Below, piece after piece: positions 35,365-44,228 of a stretch of DNA of 64,000 nucleotides. Every line of letters starts with the position of its first letter. The stretch's first letter is position 1. Both the position numbers and the translations under genes were made by a program. This DNA is from Bacteroidota bacterium (lineage in GTDB: Bacteria; Bacteroidota; Bacteroidia; Cytophagales; Cyclobacteriaceae), in the NCBI GenBank assembly GCA_027593175.1, contig JAQCJI010000001.1, forward strand, positions 37,612-101,611. Direction: 5' to 3'. The notes under the pieces were generated by a model. The model made no database searches. It was not told where the DNA came from and was given only the letters and a program-made list of their open reading frames with translations.

Positions 35365-36656
35365 AGTGCGAGAAAGAAAGCCGAAAGTAGGCTAATCCAA
35401 ATTAAAATGGGGTGAATTTCTTTCCTTTTTCCCGCAGCGAATTTCAAAAAGGTGTAGGTGATAAACCCAAAAGAAATGCCAATGGACAAACTGTAAGTGA
35501 AGGGGATCAGCACAAGAGTCAAAAAGGAAGGGAGGGCTTCTTCTGGATTTTTCCAATCGATTTGGGTGAGGGGCAAGACCATGAAGGAGCCCACCAGTAC
35601 CAAGGCAATGGAACTTGCAATAGACGGAATAATGGACAAGAGGGGTGAGAAAAATAGGAAAGGAATGAAAAGAAGCCCAGCAGTGATCGCAGTCAGCCCT
35701 GTTCTACCGCCAGCAGAAATTCCCACCGCTGACTCGATGTAGGCGGTACCAGAGCTACTGCCTACCAAGCCTGCTACTAGGGTAGCTAGGGAATCTGTAA
35801 GCAAGGATTTTTGCATGTTTTTAGGGTTGCCCTCTGTATCCTTGAGGCCTGAAGCCTCTGCTAATCCGATAAAGGTGCTGATTCCGTCAAATAATAAGGT
35901 GAAGGTAAAGACAAAGATCACGGGTAGGTAGCTGTAGCGTAGTGCGCCAAGCAGGTCTGCTTTTCCCACCAAACTGAAGTCTGGCCAAGAGAAAATCCCA
36001 GTGTAATTGACTAGGGTTGCCGTTCCTCCAGAAATCTCCGTGGCATCTCCCCACCAGCGTCCAATTGGCCAGGCCAGCAAGGTGGTAAAAGCAATTCCAA
36101 AAAGGAGGGCGCCCGGAACTTTCCGGAGAGTCAATGCTCCAGTGAAGAGCAAGCCTGCAAGGAAGGTGAGGATACTTGGGTCTTGGAAGGAGGCCATGCT
36201 CACGAGTTTAGCCGGATTGGCTACAATAAAATGTGCGTTTTGAAAGCCGATAAAACAGATGAATAATCCAATGCCTGCAGAGACTGCATGGCGGAGGGAA
36301 CTGGGAATTGCACGAATGATTTTCTCCCGGGTGTTGAACAGTGAGAGGAGTAAAAATAAAACCCCTGACCAAAATACTGCCCCCAAGGCTTCTTCAATGG
36401 TCAGGCCAAATCCCAGCACCGCGGTGTAGGTAAAAAATGCATTGATACCCATGCCTGGGGCTACTACGATAGGGTTTTTGGCATAGAGCCCCATCATCAA
36501 GCTACCAAAGGAAGAAACCAATATTGTTGCGGTAGCCACGGCAGAGAAGGGCATCCCTGTAGCCGAAAGAATGGCGGGGTTGACAATGATGATGTAAAAA
36601 CAAGCGAAAAAGCTGCTGACTCCTGCGAGGATTTCGGTTTTGGTGTTCCGCTTCAT
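35361..36656 (-). CDS. NCS2 family purine permease (AzgA-like)
   Basis: A 431-residue membrane transporter with about 12-14 hydrophobic segments. The motifs are those of the AzgA-type hypoxanthine/guanine/adenine permeases: NPAILSATGMPF, the VVAPGMGINAFFTYT segment, FDGISTFIGLAEASGLKD, and the GSSSGTAYIESAVGISAGGRTGLTA segment with the substrate-binding region. The ATG at 36656 is chosen; an earlier in-frame start adds a non-conserved hydrophobic stretch. It overlaps the downstream exported nucleosidase gene by four bases, which supports a two-gene purine salvage unit. Confidence 0.92.
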   Translation of the reverse strand: MKRNTKTEILAGVSSFFACFYIIIVNPAILSATGMPFSAVATATILVSSFGSLMMGLYAKNPIVVAPGMGINAFFTYTAVLGFGLTIEEALGAVFWSGVLFLLLSLFNTREKIIRAIPSSLRHAVSAGIGLFICFIGFQNAHFIVANPAKLVSMASFQDPSILTFLAGLLFTGALTLRKVPGALLFGIAFTTLLAWPIGRWWGDATEISGGTATLVNYTGIFSWPDFSLVGKADLLGALRYSYLPVIFVFTFTLLFDGISTFIGLAEASGLKDTEGNPKNMQKSLLTDSLATLVAGLVGSSSGTAYIESAVGISAGGRTGLTAITAGLLFIPFLFFSPLLSIIPSIASSIALVLVGSFMVLPLTQIDWKNPEEALPSFLTLVLIPFTYSLSIGISFGFITYTFLKFAAGKRKEIHPILIWISLLSAFFLAL

Positions 36657-36767
36657 GGCCTCAAAGTAGCTATAGAAAACGTAAAAGAAAAAATGGAGGA
36701 TGCCTCTAGGACCAAGAAACCCATGAAAAGGATTCCAACCCACTTTTAGCCAAAAAATAGGACTGGG

Positions 36768-37544
36768 TTATTGGAAGTTAAGGACAATCGTAACCCCTTT
36801 TCTGCGAAGGGACGAGATGGCATCTCGGATTTCTGGGGCTGTTTTATCTGCCAAATAGAGGTTATTGATGCCGTGCGAGAAGCGTATTTCGGGGGCGAAC
36901 TTGAAGTATTTGAAATATATTTCAAACCCCATACCTGCTTCTACCATAACGTCTCTTTTGGCGGTTACGATGGGATCGAGATTGATTTCTTCCTGGGCCT
37001 TGCTATTAAAAAGGTAGCTTCCTCCCCCAATAAAGTACATGCGGGTATTGTTGAATCGTATAGATCGGTACTTAAAGACTACCGGGAGTTCCACCATAGT
37101 GGCTTCATTAACCAACTCTTCGCTTCGGTAGCTAAGGGTAGGCGAAGTTGCCCCAGCTCCATCGAAGTAGTTGACATCAACTTTGTATTCGTAAAAGCCA
37201 ATTTTTGGGGTAAATATCAGGTTTACCTGATCGTGAAAGCGTAATATCCCAATAAATCCCAATGAAAAGCCTGGGGTAAATTTGGGAAAGATGGAATGAA
37301 TGGCATTATTCGAAGTGTTTGCTGAATTTAGAAACTCAGGAGAGTAACGTAGTTGGTAGCTAGCGGTATGTACACCAAGAAAAAATCCATAGGAGGTGAA
37401 CTTGTCATCCGACCCTGAATTATTGGTCAATCCGAAATACCCTTGGGCATTGCTTTTGACAACTACGCACAGCAGCAGGAAGCTTAGGACAATTACTTTT
37501 GTCCTACGTAAATAGAGCTGATGCCAAAGGTAAGTGGTTTGCAT
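36768..37544 (-). CDS. PorT-like outer-membrane beta-barrel protein
   Basis: A 258-residue exported protein with a hydrophobic signal ([19 protein letters not shown]) and a run of amphipathic strands consistent with a small outer-membrane barrel (porin family, PorT type). In Bacteroidota this gene regularly follows the menaquinone methyltransferase gene, as here. PorT/SprT proteins are needed for type IX secretion in Porphyromonas and Flavobacterium; that this copy serves the same system is inferred from position and fold, and no other type IX gene is in the window. The only ATG in the right place (37544) lies 52 bases inside the upstream gene in another frame. Confidence 0.78.
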   Translation of the reverse strand: MQTTYLWHQLYLRRTKVIVLSFLLLCVVVKSNAQGYFGLTNNSGSDDKFTSYGFFLGVHTASYQLRYSPEFLNSANTSNNAIHSIFPKFTPGFSLGFIGILRFHDQVNLIFTPKIGFYEYKVDVNYFDGAGATSPTLSYRSEELVNEATMVELPVVFKYRSIRFNNTRMYFIGGGSYLFNSKAQEEINLDPIVTAKRDVMVEAGMGFEIYFKYFKFAPEIRFSHGINNLYLADKTAPEIRDAISSLRRKGVTIVLNFQ

Positions 37545-38215
37545 AGCGTGCTGTGAAAGCCTACTTTTTTTAATACGGACAGAAAATCCTCTCCATCGGG
37601 AAAGGCCTCTACGGACTCGGGAAGATAAGTATAGGCAGAATTGTCCTTGGATACAATTTTCCCAATTTGTGGAAGAATCACATGCGAATAAAAACCATAA
37701 GCTTGCTTCATTGGAAATGTCCTAGGCTTACTGAATTCCAAGATCACCGTTTTTCCTCCAGGCTTTAGCACACGGTACATATCCGAAAGTCCCTTTTCTA
37801 GATTTTCAAAGTTCCTAACTCCAAAGGAAACGATCACTGCATCGAATTTATTGTCTTCAAATAAGAGACCCTCAGAATCTCCGAGATGCATTTCGATTTT
37901 CTCCTGTAACCCTCGCTTCACCATTTTTTTGCGACCCTCGGAGAGCATACCCTCAGAAATATCGACTCCAATGATTTTGTCTGGATGAAGGGTTAGAGCC
38001 TCGATAGCAAAATCTCCCGTACCGGTAGCAATATCCAAAATCAACTTCGGGGCATCTTTTTGGAGATGTTTGATGGCCTTTTTCCTCCAAATGATGTCAA
38101 TACCTAGGCTCAGCACATGGTTGAGCAAATCGTATTTAGGGCTGATGCTATTAAACATTTCAGCTACCTGCGCTTTTTTAGGGTCTTGCTTATCTTTGTA
38201 GGGGAGGACGGTCAT
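37493..38215 (-). CDS. ubiE: Demethylmenaquinone/ubiquinone C-methyltransferase
   Basis: A 240-residue SAM-dependent methyltransferase (MenG/UbiE). The SAM-binding motif I is [15 protein letters not shown]. Family-specific parts are [28 protein letters not shown], the [26 protein letters not shown] block and [27 protein letters not shown]. Since the phylum uses menaquinone, menG is the probable role. The ATG at 38215 is chosen by family length. Divergent from engB, with 121 bases between the starts. Confidence 0.94.
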   Translation of the reverse strand: MTVLPYKDKQDPKKAQVAEMFNSISPKYDLLNHVLSLGIDIIWRKKAIKHLQKDAPKLILDIATGTGDFAIEALTLHPDKIIGVDISEGMLSEGRKKMVKRGLQEKIEMHLGDSEGLLFEDNKFDAVIVSFGVRNFENLEKGLSDMYRVLKPGGKTVILEFSKPRTFPMKQAYGFYSHVILPQIGKIVSKDNSAYTYLPESVEAFPDGEDFLSVLKKVGFHSTLCKPLTFGISSIYVGQK

Positions 38216-38311
38216 CACGAATCTTCTTTTGTGGCACAATATTACTACACAAACCCAAGGATATGAAAATTGTTGGAGGTCTTCCGGCAAAGCGCTTCCA
38301 AAATAAAAGCC

Positions 38312-38319
38312 TATTTTTG
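38312..38319 (+). promoter_or_regulatory. Candidate -7 box before engB
   Basis: TATTTTTG fits TAnnTTTG and lies 18 bases before the engB ATG at 38337. The -33 element is not obvious. Confidence 0.35.
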
Positions 38320-38336
38320 TGGCCTACACAAAAGTT

Positions 38337-38948
38337 ATGATTAAAAAAGCCACCTTTTTAGTTAGCAATACCGACGTCTCCAAGTGTCCAAAGCCTGACC
38401 GCGCAGAGATTGCCTTTATTGGGCGCTCTAATGTGGGTAAGAGTTCCTTGATCAACATGCTTACTGGAGTGAAGGAGCTAGCCAAAACCTCCCAAAAGCC
38501 AGGTAAGACCCAGTTGGTCAATCACTTCACCATTGATGACCGATGGTTTTTGGTCGATCTACCTGGTTATGGTTTTGCTAAAGTAAGTAAGGATAAAAAG
38601 GTGAAGTGGGAGAAAATGATCAGCACCTACCTGACCACTCGCACCAATCTTTGCGGGGTATTTGTTTTGATTGACAGCCGCTTGGAACCACAAACCATCG
38701 ATTTGGAATTTCTTTCCTGGTGTGGAGAGGAGGGCGTGCCCTTCGTGGTGGCCTTTACCAAAGCAGATAAACAGTCTAAAACCCAGACCGATAGACAGGT
38801 TAAGGCTTTTTTATCCAAGCTAGTTGAGATTTTTGGAGATACGCCAGATTATTTTGTGACCTCTGCTGAAAAAGGCCAAGCCAAAGACGAGGTACTCCAC
38901 TACTTAGCGGAGCTGGTCGCCGAATTTGAATCCCAGCGTACAAATTGA
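38337..38948 (+). CDS. engB: Ribosome-biogenesis GTPase
   Basis: A 203-residue YihA/EngB/YsxC GTPase. G1 is GRSNVGKS (29-36), G3 is DLPGYG, G4 is TKAD, and the G2 region contains GKTQLVNHF. It helps late assembly of the large ribosomal subunit. The ATG at 38337 is preferred to a GTG 18 bases upstream, which lies on the candidate -7 box. Followed after 39 bases by the DUF5606 gene. Confidence 0.95.
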   Translation: MIKKATFLVSNTDVSKCPKPDRAEIAFIGRSNVGKSSLINMLTGVKELAKTSQKPGKTQLVNHFTIDDRWFLVDLPGYGFAKVSKDKKVKWEKMISTYLTTRTNLCGVFVLIDSRLEPQTIDLEFLSWCGEEGVPFVVAFTKADKQSKTQTDRQVKAFLSKLVEIFGDTPDYFVTSAEKGQAKDEVLHYLAELVAEFESQRTN

Positions 38949-38958
38949 TGGATACTGC

Positions 38959-38966
38959 TATATTTG
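38959..38966 (+). promoter_or_regulatory. Candidate -7 box before the DUF5606 gene
   Basis: TATATTTG fits TAnnTTTG and lies 21 bases before the ATG at 38988, within the short spacer after engB. The nearest TTTG upstream is too far away for a -33 element. Confidence 0.35.
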
Positions 38967-38987
38967 CAGCCTGAATACCTAAAAAAC

Positions 38988-39410
38988 ATGAATTTTAAAG
39001 ACATTGCTACTGTAGCCGGTAAGCCGGGATTGTACAGAATCGTAAGCCCTACCCGTTCTGGTGTGGTGCTTGAAGCCTTGGACGAGAAAAAAACCAAATT
39101 GGTCGCTGGCATGTCCATGCGCGTGTCCGTGCTGAAGGACATTTCCATCTACACGCTCACTGAAGAAGGGGCTGAACCCTTGGAGTCTGTGATGAAGAAA
39201 ATCGAAGCAACCTATCGGGGAGATACAGGAATAGATGCTAGTGCTACTGATGCTGAGTTGCGCGCTTTCCTAAAGTCTGTATTGCCAGAATTTGACCAAG
39301 ATCGCGTATATGTGTCAGACATTAAAAAATTGAATGCCTGGTACTTGATGATCCACAAAAACTCTCCTGAAGTACTTCAGGAGAGTTCTACTACTGAAAA
39401 AGAAGGGTAA
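38988..39410 (+). CDS. DUF5606 protein
   Basis: A 140-residue protein matching the Bacteroidota-specific DUF5606 family. The N-terminal half (FKDIATVAGKPGLYRIVSPTRSGVVLEALDEKKTK) looks like a small beta-barrel reminiscent of a Tudor/KOW-type fold, and the C-terminal half is helical (ESVMKKIEAT...AELRAFLKSVLPEFDQDRVYVSDIKKLNAWYLMI). Function is unknown. It follows engB by 39 bases. Its last codons are built from a 28-base perfect palindrome (39360-39387). Confidence 0.85.
   Translation: MNFKDIATVAGKPGLYRIVSPTRSGVVLEALDEKKTKLVAGMSMRVSVLKDISIYTLTEEGAEPLESVMKKIEATYRGDTGIDASATDAELRAFLKSVLPEFDQDRVYVSDIKKLNAWYLMIHKNSPEVLQESSTTEKEG
39360..39387. repeat. 28-bp perfect palindrome inside the DUF5606 3' end
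   Basis: Bases 39360-39387 equal their own reverse complement, with arms AACTCTCCTGAAGT and ACTTCAGGAGAGTT and no spacer. It encodes residues NSPEVLQESS near the protein end. No T run follows, so it is not a standard terminator. Confidence 0.9.
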
Positions 39411-39414
39411 TCCT

Positions 39415-39443
39415 TAGCCGCGTACCTACGGGGCTTTTTAATA
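39415..39443 (+). terminator. Possible weak terminator after DUF5606
   Basis: AGCC and GGCT flank a GC-rich segment and are followed by TTTTTAA. The stem is short and interrupted. Confidence 0.35.
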
Positions 39444-39453
39444 TCTTAGCTAG

Positions 39454-39768
39454 ATGTCCTCCCTTGCCAAAGAAACTTTTGCCTTGGTTACTGAAGAACT
39501 AGCCTTGCCTGAGCTGCGTGAGGAATTTGACGAGTCTAAAGCTGTAGGCTTATTGACTCAGGCAGTAAGCCAGCTTTTAGACAAAAATTTGGAACGGCTC
39601 CTGCAAATCTGCTACCGGATAGATTTGTCAGAAAATATGCTCAAAAAAATTCTTCACGAATCTCCCCCAGAGCAGCTTGCCTCAGATCTGGCGCAAGCCT
39701 TGTGGGAGCGGCAAAAACAAAAAATCATCCTCAGAAAACATTACTCAGGTACAGAGGATCCCGAGTAA
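39454..39768 (+). CDS. Small conserved-looking protein, unknown function
   Basis: A 104-residue protein that I do not recognise. It is acidic in the first third (ELALPELREEFDESKAVG) and is predicted to be almost entirely helical, with Leu and charged residues spaced as in a helical bundle (LLTQAVSQLLDKNLERLLQICYRIDLSENMLKKIL). It has one Cys, no signal peptide and no membrane segment. Codon use matches its neighbours. The start ATG at 39454 follows the DUF5606 stop by 43 bases and precedes the TIM-barrel gene by 59, so it may belong to an engB-DUF5606 transcript. Confidence 0.7.
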   Translation: MSSLAKETFALVTEELALPELREEFDESKAVGLLTQAVSQLLDKNLERLLQICYRIDLSENMLKKILHESPPEQLASDLAQALWERQKQKIILRKHYSGTEDPE

Positions 39769-39827
39769 GTTAGGTCTCACTTTTTTCCTTACCTGGGATT
39801 GTGTAAGTTTCGTTCAAATCTCTTTTT

Positions 39828-40952
39828 ATGGCAAATCCCATCTGGATCATGACCTCCGCTTTTGATCAGCTGACTCTGGAGGAGACCCTTGAAAAAGCCC
39901 TTCAAATTGGTGTTCAAGGATTGGATCTTTGCGTTTTCCGCAAGGACGGTACCCGAAATGATTTTGTGGCAACACACTTAGATTACCTGAATTTTGGTCC
40001 AGAGGAAGGTAAAAGCCTGCTGGCCCAATTTAACCAAGCGCGTCTACGCCTTTCTATTGGAGCGTTTGAAAACCTTATTGGAGGAGATCCCGTCCATCGC
40101 ATTCACAATCAAAATCACCTGCTCCGCTTGATCCGCATCGCCTACCTTCTGGGAGGGGATGACAACGATGTGACGGTGGGGACCTTTGTGGGTTACAACC
40201 ACGAGCTCGGTAATCAGGAGGGAGGGTTTGAGAAAAATCTATTGGAATACCAGCGGATTTTTGGCCCCATCATCCGCTATGCTGCGAGTCTTGGTGTGAC
40301 GGTAGTTTATGAAAATTGCCCCATGGAGGGCTGGAGGAGCTCTGGATATACGGGCACCTTTAACAACCTGAGTGGGGTGTTGGCTGCTCGCAAACTGATG
40401 TACGAGCTCGTCCCGGAAAAAAACCACGGAGAAATCTATGACCCCTCCCACGATGTATGGCAGCATACCGATCCTCTGGAGGTCATGCAACATACTGATA
40501 CGACTCGCCTACGCAGGATTCATGTCAAATCCACCAGAAATGTTTCCGATCCCTTTTGGGGCAATATGTATCCTATGCAACAAATTCGGCCCAAATGGAC
40601 AGAGAAATTGGGGATTACCTCCAGCAAAAACCCTTGGGATCGCCACCATTACGAAGCTACGCTTCCAGGATTTGGACTCGGAGATTCTATGGATTGGCGG
40701 GCTTTTGTTCGTTTAGTTCAAGAAAGAGGCTTTATTGGTCCCTTTGAAATTGAAAATGAGGCACTTCTTTCCAAACAAACAGGCAATATGGGTGCGATCG
40801 TGCAGGGCTGCCGCGCTGCAGTTCAAAATTTGGCTCCTTTACTTTGGGAACTTGGTGAGGAGGGCTGGGCTTACCCTGCCTCAGCGTATCAGCCGCTGAA
40901 AGACGTACTGCGCAGCAATGTTCCTGTTGTAACCATGGATCAACTGCTTTAA
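39828..40952 (+). CDS. Sugar phosphate isomerase/epimerase family TIM-barrel protein
   Basis: A 374-residue cytoplasmic xylose-isomerase-like TIM barrel (no signal peptide). Metal-ligand-bearing strands can be seen: the VTVVYENCPMEGW segment with Glu, EIYDPSHDVWQHTDP with Asp and His, RRIHVKSTRN with His, and GFIGPFEIENEA with Glu near the end. The protein is longer than the usual ~280-residue members. The reaction is probably an isomerisation or epimerisation of a sugar or sugar acid; the substrate is unknown. It is convergent with rnhA, with 19 bases between stops. It is not a close relative of the Tat-exported barrel at 1714. Confidence 0.85.
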   Translation: MANPIWIMTSAFDQLTLEETLEKALQIGVQGLDLCVFRKDGTRNDFVATHLDYLNFGPEEGKSLLAQFNQARLRLSIGAFENLIGGDPVHRIHNQNHLLRLIRIAYLLGGDDNDVTVGTFVGYNHELGNQEGGFEKNLLEYQRIFGPIIRYAASLGVTVVYENCPMEGWRSSGYTGTFNNLSGVLAARKLMYELVPEKNHGEIYDPSHDVWQHTDPLEVMQHTDTTRLRRIHVKSTRNVSDPFWGNMYPMQQIRPKWTEKLGITSSKNPWDRHHYEATLPGFGLGDSMDWRAFVRLVQERGFIGPFEIENEALLSKQTGNMGAIVQGCRAAVQNLAPLLWELGEEGWAYPASAYQPLKDVLRSNVPVVTMDQLL

Positions 40953-40971
40953 AGTCCAAAAAGGAAAAAAC

Positions 40972-41424
40972 TTAGGTCTGTTGCTCGTAGACGGTATCTG
41001 CAGGTAAGTTGGGCTGTTCTGCTGCGGCTATGGCCAACTGGTCACAGCGCTCATTTTCTGGATGCCCAGCATGCCCTTTAAGCCAGAAGAACTTGGGCTT
41101 AAACTTGAGGTGGAGGGGAATGTAGCGAAGCCATAGGTCTGGATTTTTTTTGTCTTTGAAGCGCTTCTTCTGCCAAGACCAGAGCCAGCCCTTTTCAATC
41201 GCATCCACTACATATTTGCTGTCGGAGTAGACTTGGACGGGAAATTCAGTGGTATTGATTTCTTGGAGGGCACGAATCACTGCCAAGAGTTCCATGCGGT
41301 TGTTGGTGGTCAATCGGAAGCCTTCAGAAAGTTCTTTCCGATGCTGGCCAAATTTCAGCACTACTCCATAGCCTCCTGGACCAGGGTTGCCTTTGGCTGC
41401 TCCATCTGTAAAAATGACAATCAT
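40972..41424 (-). CDS. rnhA: Ribonuclease HI
   Basis: A 150-residue enzyme that cleaves the RNA strand of RNA-DNA hybrids. The catalytic set is complete: D7 (FTDGAAKGNPGPGGYG), E45 (NNRMELLAVI), D68 (VYSDSKYVVDAI) and D128 (GHAGHPENERCDQLA). The basic-protrusion segment (KGWLWSWQKKRFKDKKNPDLW) is present as in E. coli RNase HI. It lies 37 bases downstream of the MarC gene. Confidence 0.96.
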   Translation of the reverse strand: MIVIFTDGAAKGNPGPGGYGVVLKFGQHRKELSEGFRLTTNNRMELLAVIRALQEINTTEFPVQVYSDSKYVVDAIEKGWLWSWQKKRFKDKKNPDLWLRYIPLHLKFKPKFFWLKGHAGHPENERCDQLAIAAAEQPNLPADTVYEQQT

Positions 41425-41461
41425 GCTACAAAGAAATCAATAAATGCGAAAGCTTGCTTTT

Positions 41462-42043
41462 TCATCCTCCTGATAATGGGAAGGCGTTGGTCTTGAAGAT
41501 TTTCACGGCTATCGATAATAGAATTATACCGAATATCCGTCTTAGAATATCTACACCTGTTTTTCCGAGTTTACGCTCTAACCAATTGGTGCTTTTTAGG
41601 ACGATGTACACAAAAATCAGGTTGAGTAGGATACCAATGGCGATGTTGATCTGTTCAAACTCTGCCTTCAAGGTCAAAATGGTGGTGAGGGTACCTGCCC
41701 CAGCAATCAGAGGGAAGGCAATGGGTACGATAGAGGCGCTTGCCGTAGCATCGGGGTCAGGTTTGAAGAGCTCAATACCCAAAATCATCTCCGCGCCCAA
41801 TGCAAAAATGATAAGTGCCCCTGCGATTGCGAAATCTTCCACACCAATTCCAAACAAGTTCAGGATGGATTTTCCTACCAGTAGGAAGGTGATCATTAGG
41901 ACACCTGCCACGATTGTAGCTTTCCCAGATTGAATATACCCCACTTTTTTACGAAGGTTGATGATGATGGGAATAGATCCCAAAATATCGATAACGGAAA
42001 ACAGGATCAGGGAAACAGAAAGAATTTGTTTGAAATTTACCAT
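41462..42043 (-). CDS. MarC family integral membrane protein
   Basis: A 193-residue protein with about six membrane segments. MarC features are the opening LILFSVIDILGSIPIIINLRKK, the FLLVGKSILNLFGIGVEDFAIAGALIIFALGAEMILG block and IVPIAFPLIAGAGTLTTILTL. The family has no proven role in drug resistance in spite of its name. It lies between the DUF2461 and rnhA genes on one strand with spacings of about 40-60 bases. Confidence 0.9.
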   Translation of the reverse strand: MVNFKQILSVSLILFSVIDILGSIPIIINLRKKVGYIQSGKATIVAGVLMITFLLVGKSILNLFGIGVEDFAIAGALIIFALGAEMILGIELFKPDPDATASASIVPIAFPLIAGAGTLTTILTLKAEFEQINIAIGILLNLIFVYIVLKSTNWLERKLGKTGVDILRRIFGIILLSIAVKIFKTNAFPLSGG

Positions 42044-42105
42044 GGCGCAAAGTTAAGTGGTTTTTAGGGAGTGCCGAACCAATCCAGCAAATTCCTGGTT
42101 GTGCC

Positions 42106-42783
42106 CTACAGTAAACCCGCTCCGTCTTCCACCTCTTCCAAGGATTGGCTCAGAAAGTCGATAAAGGGCTTCATGGCATAAAATCCATCAAGCGCAAATT
42201 TTAAAAAAGCTCCTGTGAGTATTGCTTGATCTGAAATGGGGTGTGAAACGGTAAAGCTTTTTAGTTTAAGATAGTCAATGTAGGGATGGTTAGCCTCATA
42301 GTCTCTCGGGCTCGTTTTAAGTTTTTCACCTTCGATGCAGGGAAATAGGTTTTTAAAGGAAGGAGTTTGTTCAATATGCTGGAGTTCAGCACCACTAAAG
42401 TCGATTTCTTTGCGGATTTTTTTGAGAACTTCTGCTTCGGGTACCCAGATTCCCCCTGCCAAAAATGAATTTCCAGGTTGGATCTGAAGGTAGTAGCCTG
42501 GGCCAGGAGAATTCTTCCCTGTAGGGGAAAAATAAATTCCAAAATTAGTTTTGTAGGGGTTTTTGTTTGCCGAAAACCGAACATCTCGATTTTGCCTAAA
42601 AAGGCAGTTTTTGGGCTTAAATGCAGCTAAACTAGGTTCCAATGCTACCATTTCCTGGAGTAGGACCTCTGCATCCTCGAGCAATCTAGCCCGGGTGCTT
42701 TGGTACCAGGTTTTGTTGGCATCCATCCACTCTTTGTGGTTGTGTTGAGCCAAAGCAGCTAGAAAATCAAGGTAGGGTCGCAT
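42106..42783 (-). CDS. DUF2461 family protein
   Basis: A 225-residue protein of the DUF2461 (TIGR02453) family, cytoplasmic, with unknown function. Family marks are FLAALAQHNHKEWMDANK near the N-terminus, FRQNRDVRFSANKNPYKTNFGIYFSP, and GPGYYLQIQPGNSFLAGGIW. Length is normal. It follows murF by 60 bases and precedes marC by 62 bases, so the four genes murF-DUF2461-marC-rnhA may share transcription. Confidence 0.9.
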   Translation of the reverse strand: MRPYLDFLAALAQHNHKEWMDANKTWYQSTRARLLEDAEVLLQEMVALEPSLAAFKPKNCLFRQNRDVRFSANKNPYKTNFGIYFSPTGKNSPGPGYYLQIQPGNSFLAGGIWVPEAEVLKKIRKEIDFSGAELQHIEQTPSFKNLFPCIEGEKLKTSPRDYEANHPYIDYLKLKSFTVSHPISDQAILTGAFLKFALDGFYAMKPFIDFLSQSLEEVEDGAGLL

Positions 42784-42843
42784 AGCGGACTGGAAGGGTA
42801 AAATTTACTGGTAAAAGTAGTAACTCCAAAAGGAAGTTGGAGT

Positions 42844-44139
42844 TTAAATAAACTCCACTAGCGTCTCTAGTTTCATGCCCCGACTTCCTTTGATTAGAAT
42901 CAAGTAGTCCTCAAGTTTACCGTCTTCCAGCCAGTTTCGGAAAGAAAAAGGGTCGGGAAAGTATAGGGCAGAAGGGGCTTTTTCTAGAGCAGACACGATC
43001 AGTTTCCCCGTGAAGCAAACCTTATCAAAGGCATATTCACTTACAAGCTCGCCCAACTTTCGGTGTTCCTCTTCCGCATATTCTCCTAGTTCAAACATGT
43101 CTCCCAAAATGACCATTTTATGTTTCTTGCCTGTCATGGTACCAAAAGTCCGGATAGCCACTTCCATGCTGGAAGGGTTGGCATTGTAGGCGTCCAGAAC
43201 GATCAGATTGCTTCGCTTCTCCACCAGTTGCGAGCGCATATTTTCTGGCGTATACTGCAAGATGCCACGAACAGCATCCTCTATCGGAACCCCAAAATGG
43301 GAACCTATGGTCAGCGCATTGGCAATATTTCCAAAATTGTAGGCACCTACCAAGGAACTCAATTGAGTACCTTCCACTCCCGCTACTGAAAAAGCAACAA
43401 AGGGGTCTGCCCCCTCAAACTGGACCTCACAAAAATCTCCTTTTGCTGGGAAAAGCACAGGATGCTCAAAACGGGCAATTAAAGGAGCTAAAATCGGATC
43501 TTGGGTATTGATAAATACGGTGCCTTGATGGGACTTGAGATATTGAAACAATTCAGTTTTGGTCTTCAAAACGCCTGCAGGACCACCCATACCTTCTAGG
43601 TGGGCTTTCCCAATATTGGTGATGCAACCGTGAGTAGGTTCTGCAATCAAACAAAGTTCTTCAATGTCTCCTTGCTTGTTGGCCCCCATCTCTACGATGG
43701 TAATCTCGTGCTCGGGGCGCAAGCGTAGCAGGGTTAGCGGCACACCGATGTGGTTGTTCAAATTACCTTGGGTAGCGAGCGTATTGAATTTTTGCTTCAG
43801 CACGCTATGCAAGAGTTCCTTGGAAGTAGTTTTTCCATTGGATCCCGTCAAACCAATGACGGGGATGTTGAATTTTCTCCGATGGAAGGTGGATAGCTGC
43901 TGTAAGGCAGTGAGCACATCCTCACATAAAAAATAACGGGAATCGCCAGCAGTAGCAGTGGCAGGATCATCCACCACCACTGCAGAAGCACCTACTGCGA
44001 GGGCCTTGAGGGCAAATCCATTTGCGTTGAAATTGGGGCCTTTGAGCGCAAAAAACAGGTTTCCAGGATCAATTTTCCTAGTATCCGTGCTAACACCAGT
44101 GCTGTGGAGAAATAGGGAGTAGAGCGTATCCAGGTTCAT
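42844..44139 (-). CDS. murF: UDP-N-acetylmuramoyl-tripeptide--D-alanyl-D-alanine ligase
   Basis: A 431-residue Mur ligase that adds D-Ala-D-Ala to the UDP-MurNAc-tripeptide. The N-terminal domain (STDTRKIDPGNLFFALKGPNFNANGF) precedes the ATP-binding loop GLTGSNGKTTSK (96-107). The central block ITIVEMGANKQGDIEEL and the C-terminal VLDAYNANPSSMEVAIRTF and ILGDMFELGEYAEEEHRKLGE segments are diagnostic. Length is normal. It is the first gene of a minus-strand set. The start ATG at 44139 is followed upstream by an A/T-rich spacer. Confidence 0.96.
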   Translation of the reverse strand: MNLDTLYSLFLHSTGVSTDTRKIDPGNLFFALKGPNFNANGFALKALAVGASAVVVDDPATATAGDSRYFLCEDVLTALQQLSTFHRRKFNIPVIGLTGSNGKTTSKELLHSVLKQKFNTLATQGNLNNHIGVPLTLLRLRPEHEITIVEMGANKQGDIEELCLIAEPTHGCITNIGKAHLEGMGGPAGVLKTKTELFQYLKSHQGTVFINTQDPILAPLIARFEHPVLFPAKGDFCEVQFEGADPFVAFSVAGVEGTQLSSLVGAYNFGNIANALTIGSHFGVPIEDAVRGILQYTPENMRSQLVEKRSNLIVLDAYNANPSSMEVAIRTFGTMTGKKHKMVILGDMFELGEYAEEEHRKLGELVSEYAFDKVCFTGKLIVSALEKAPSALYFPDPFSFRNWLEDGKLEDYLILIKGSRGMKLETLVEFI

Positions 44140-44228
44140 TTTTTTTAAAAATCTAATACAAAATAAAGCAATCGAACCATCTTTATAGCCCAGGACTCGT
44201 TTTATTTTAAACGATTCTGCTCCCTGCC

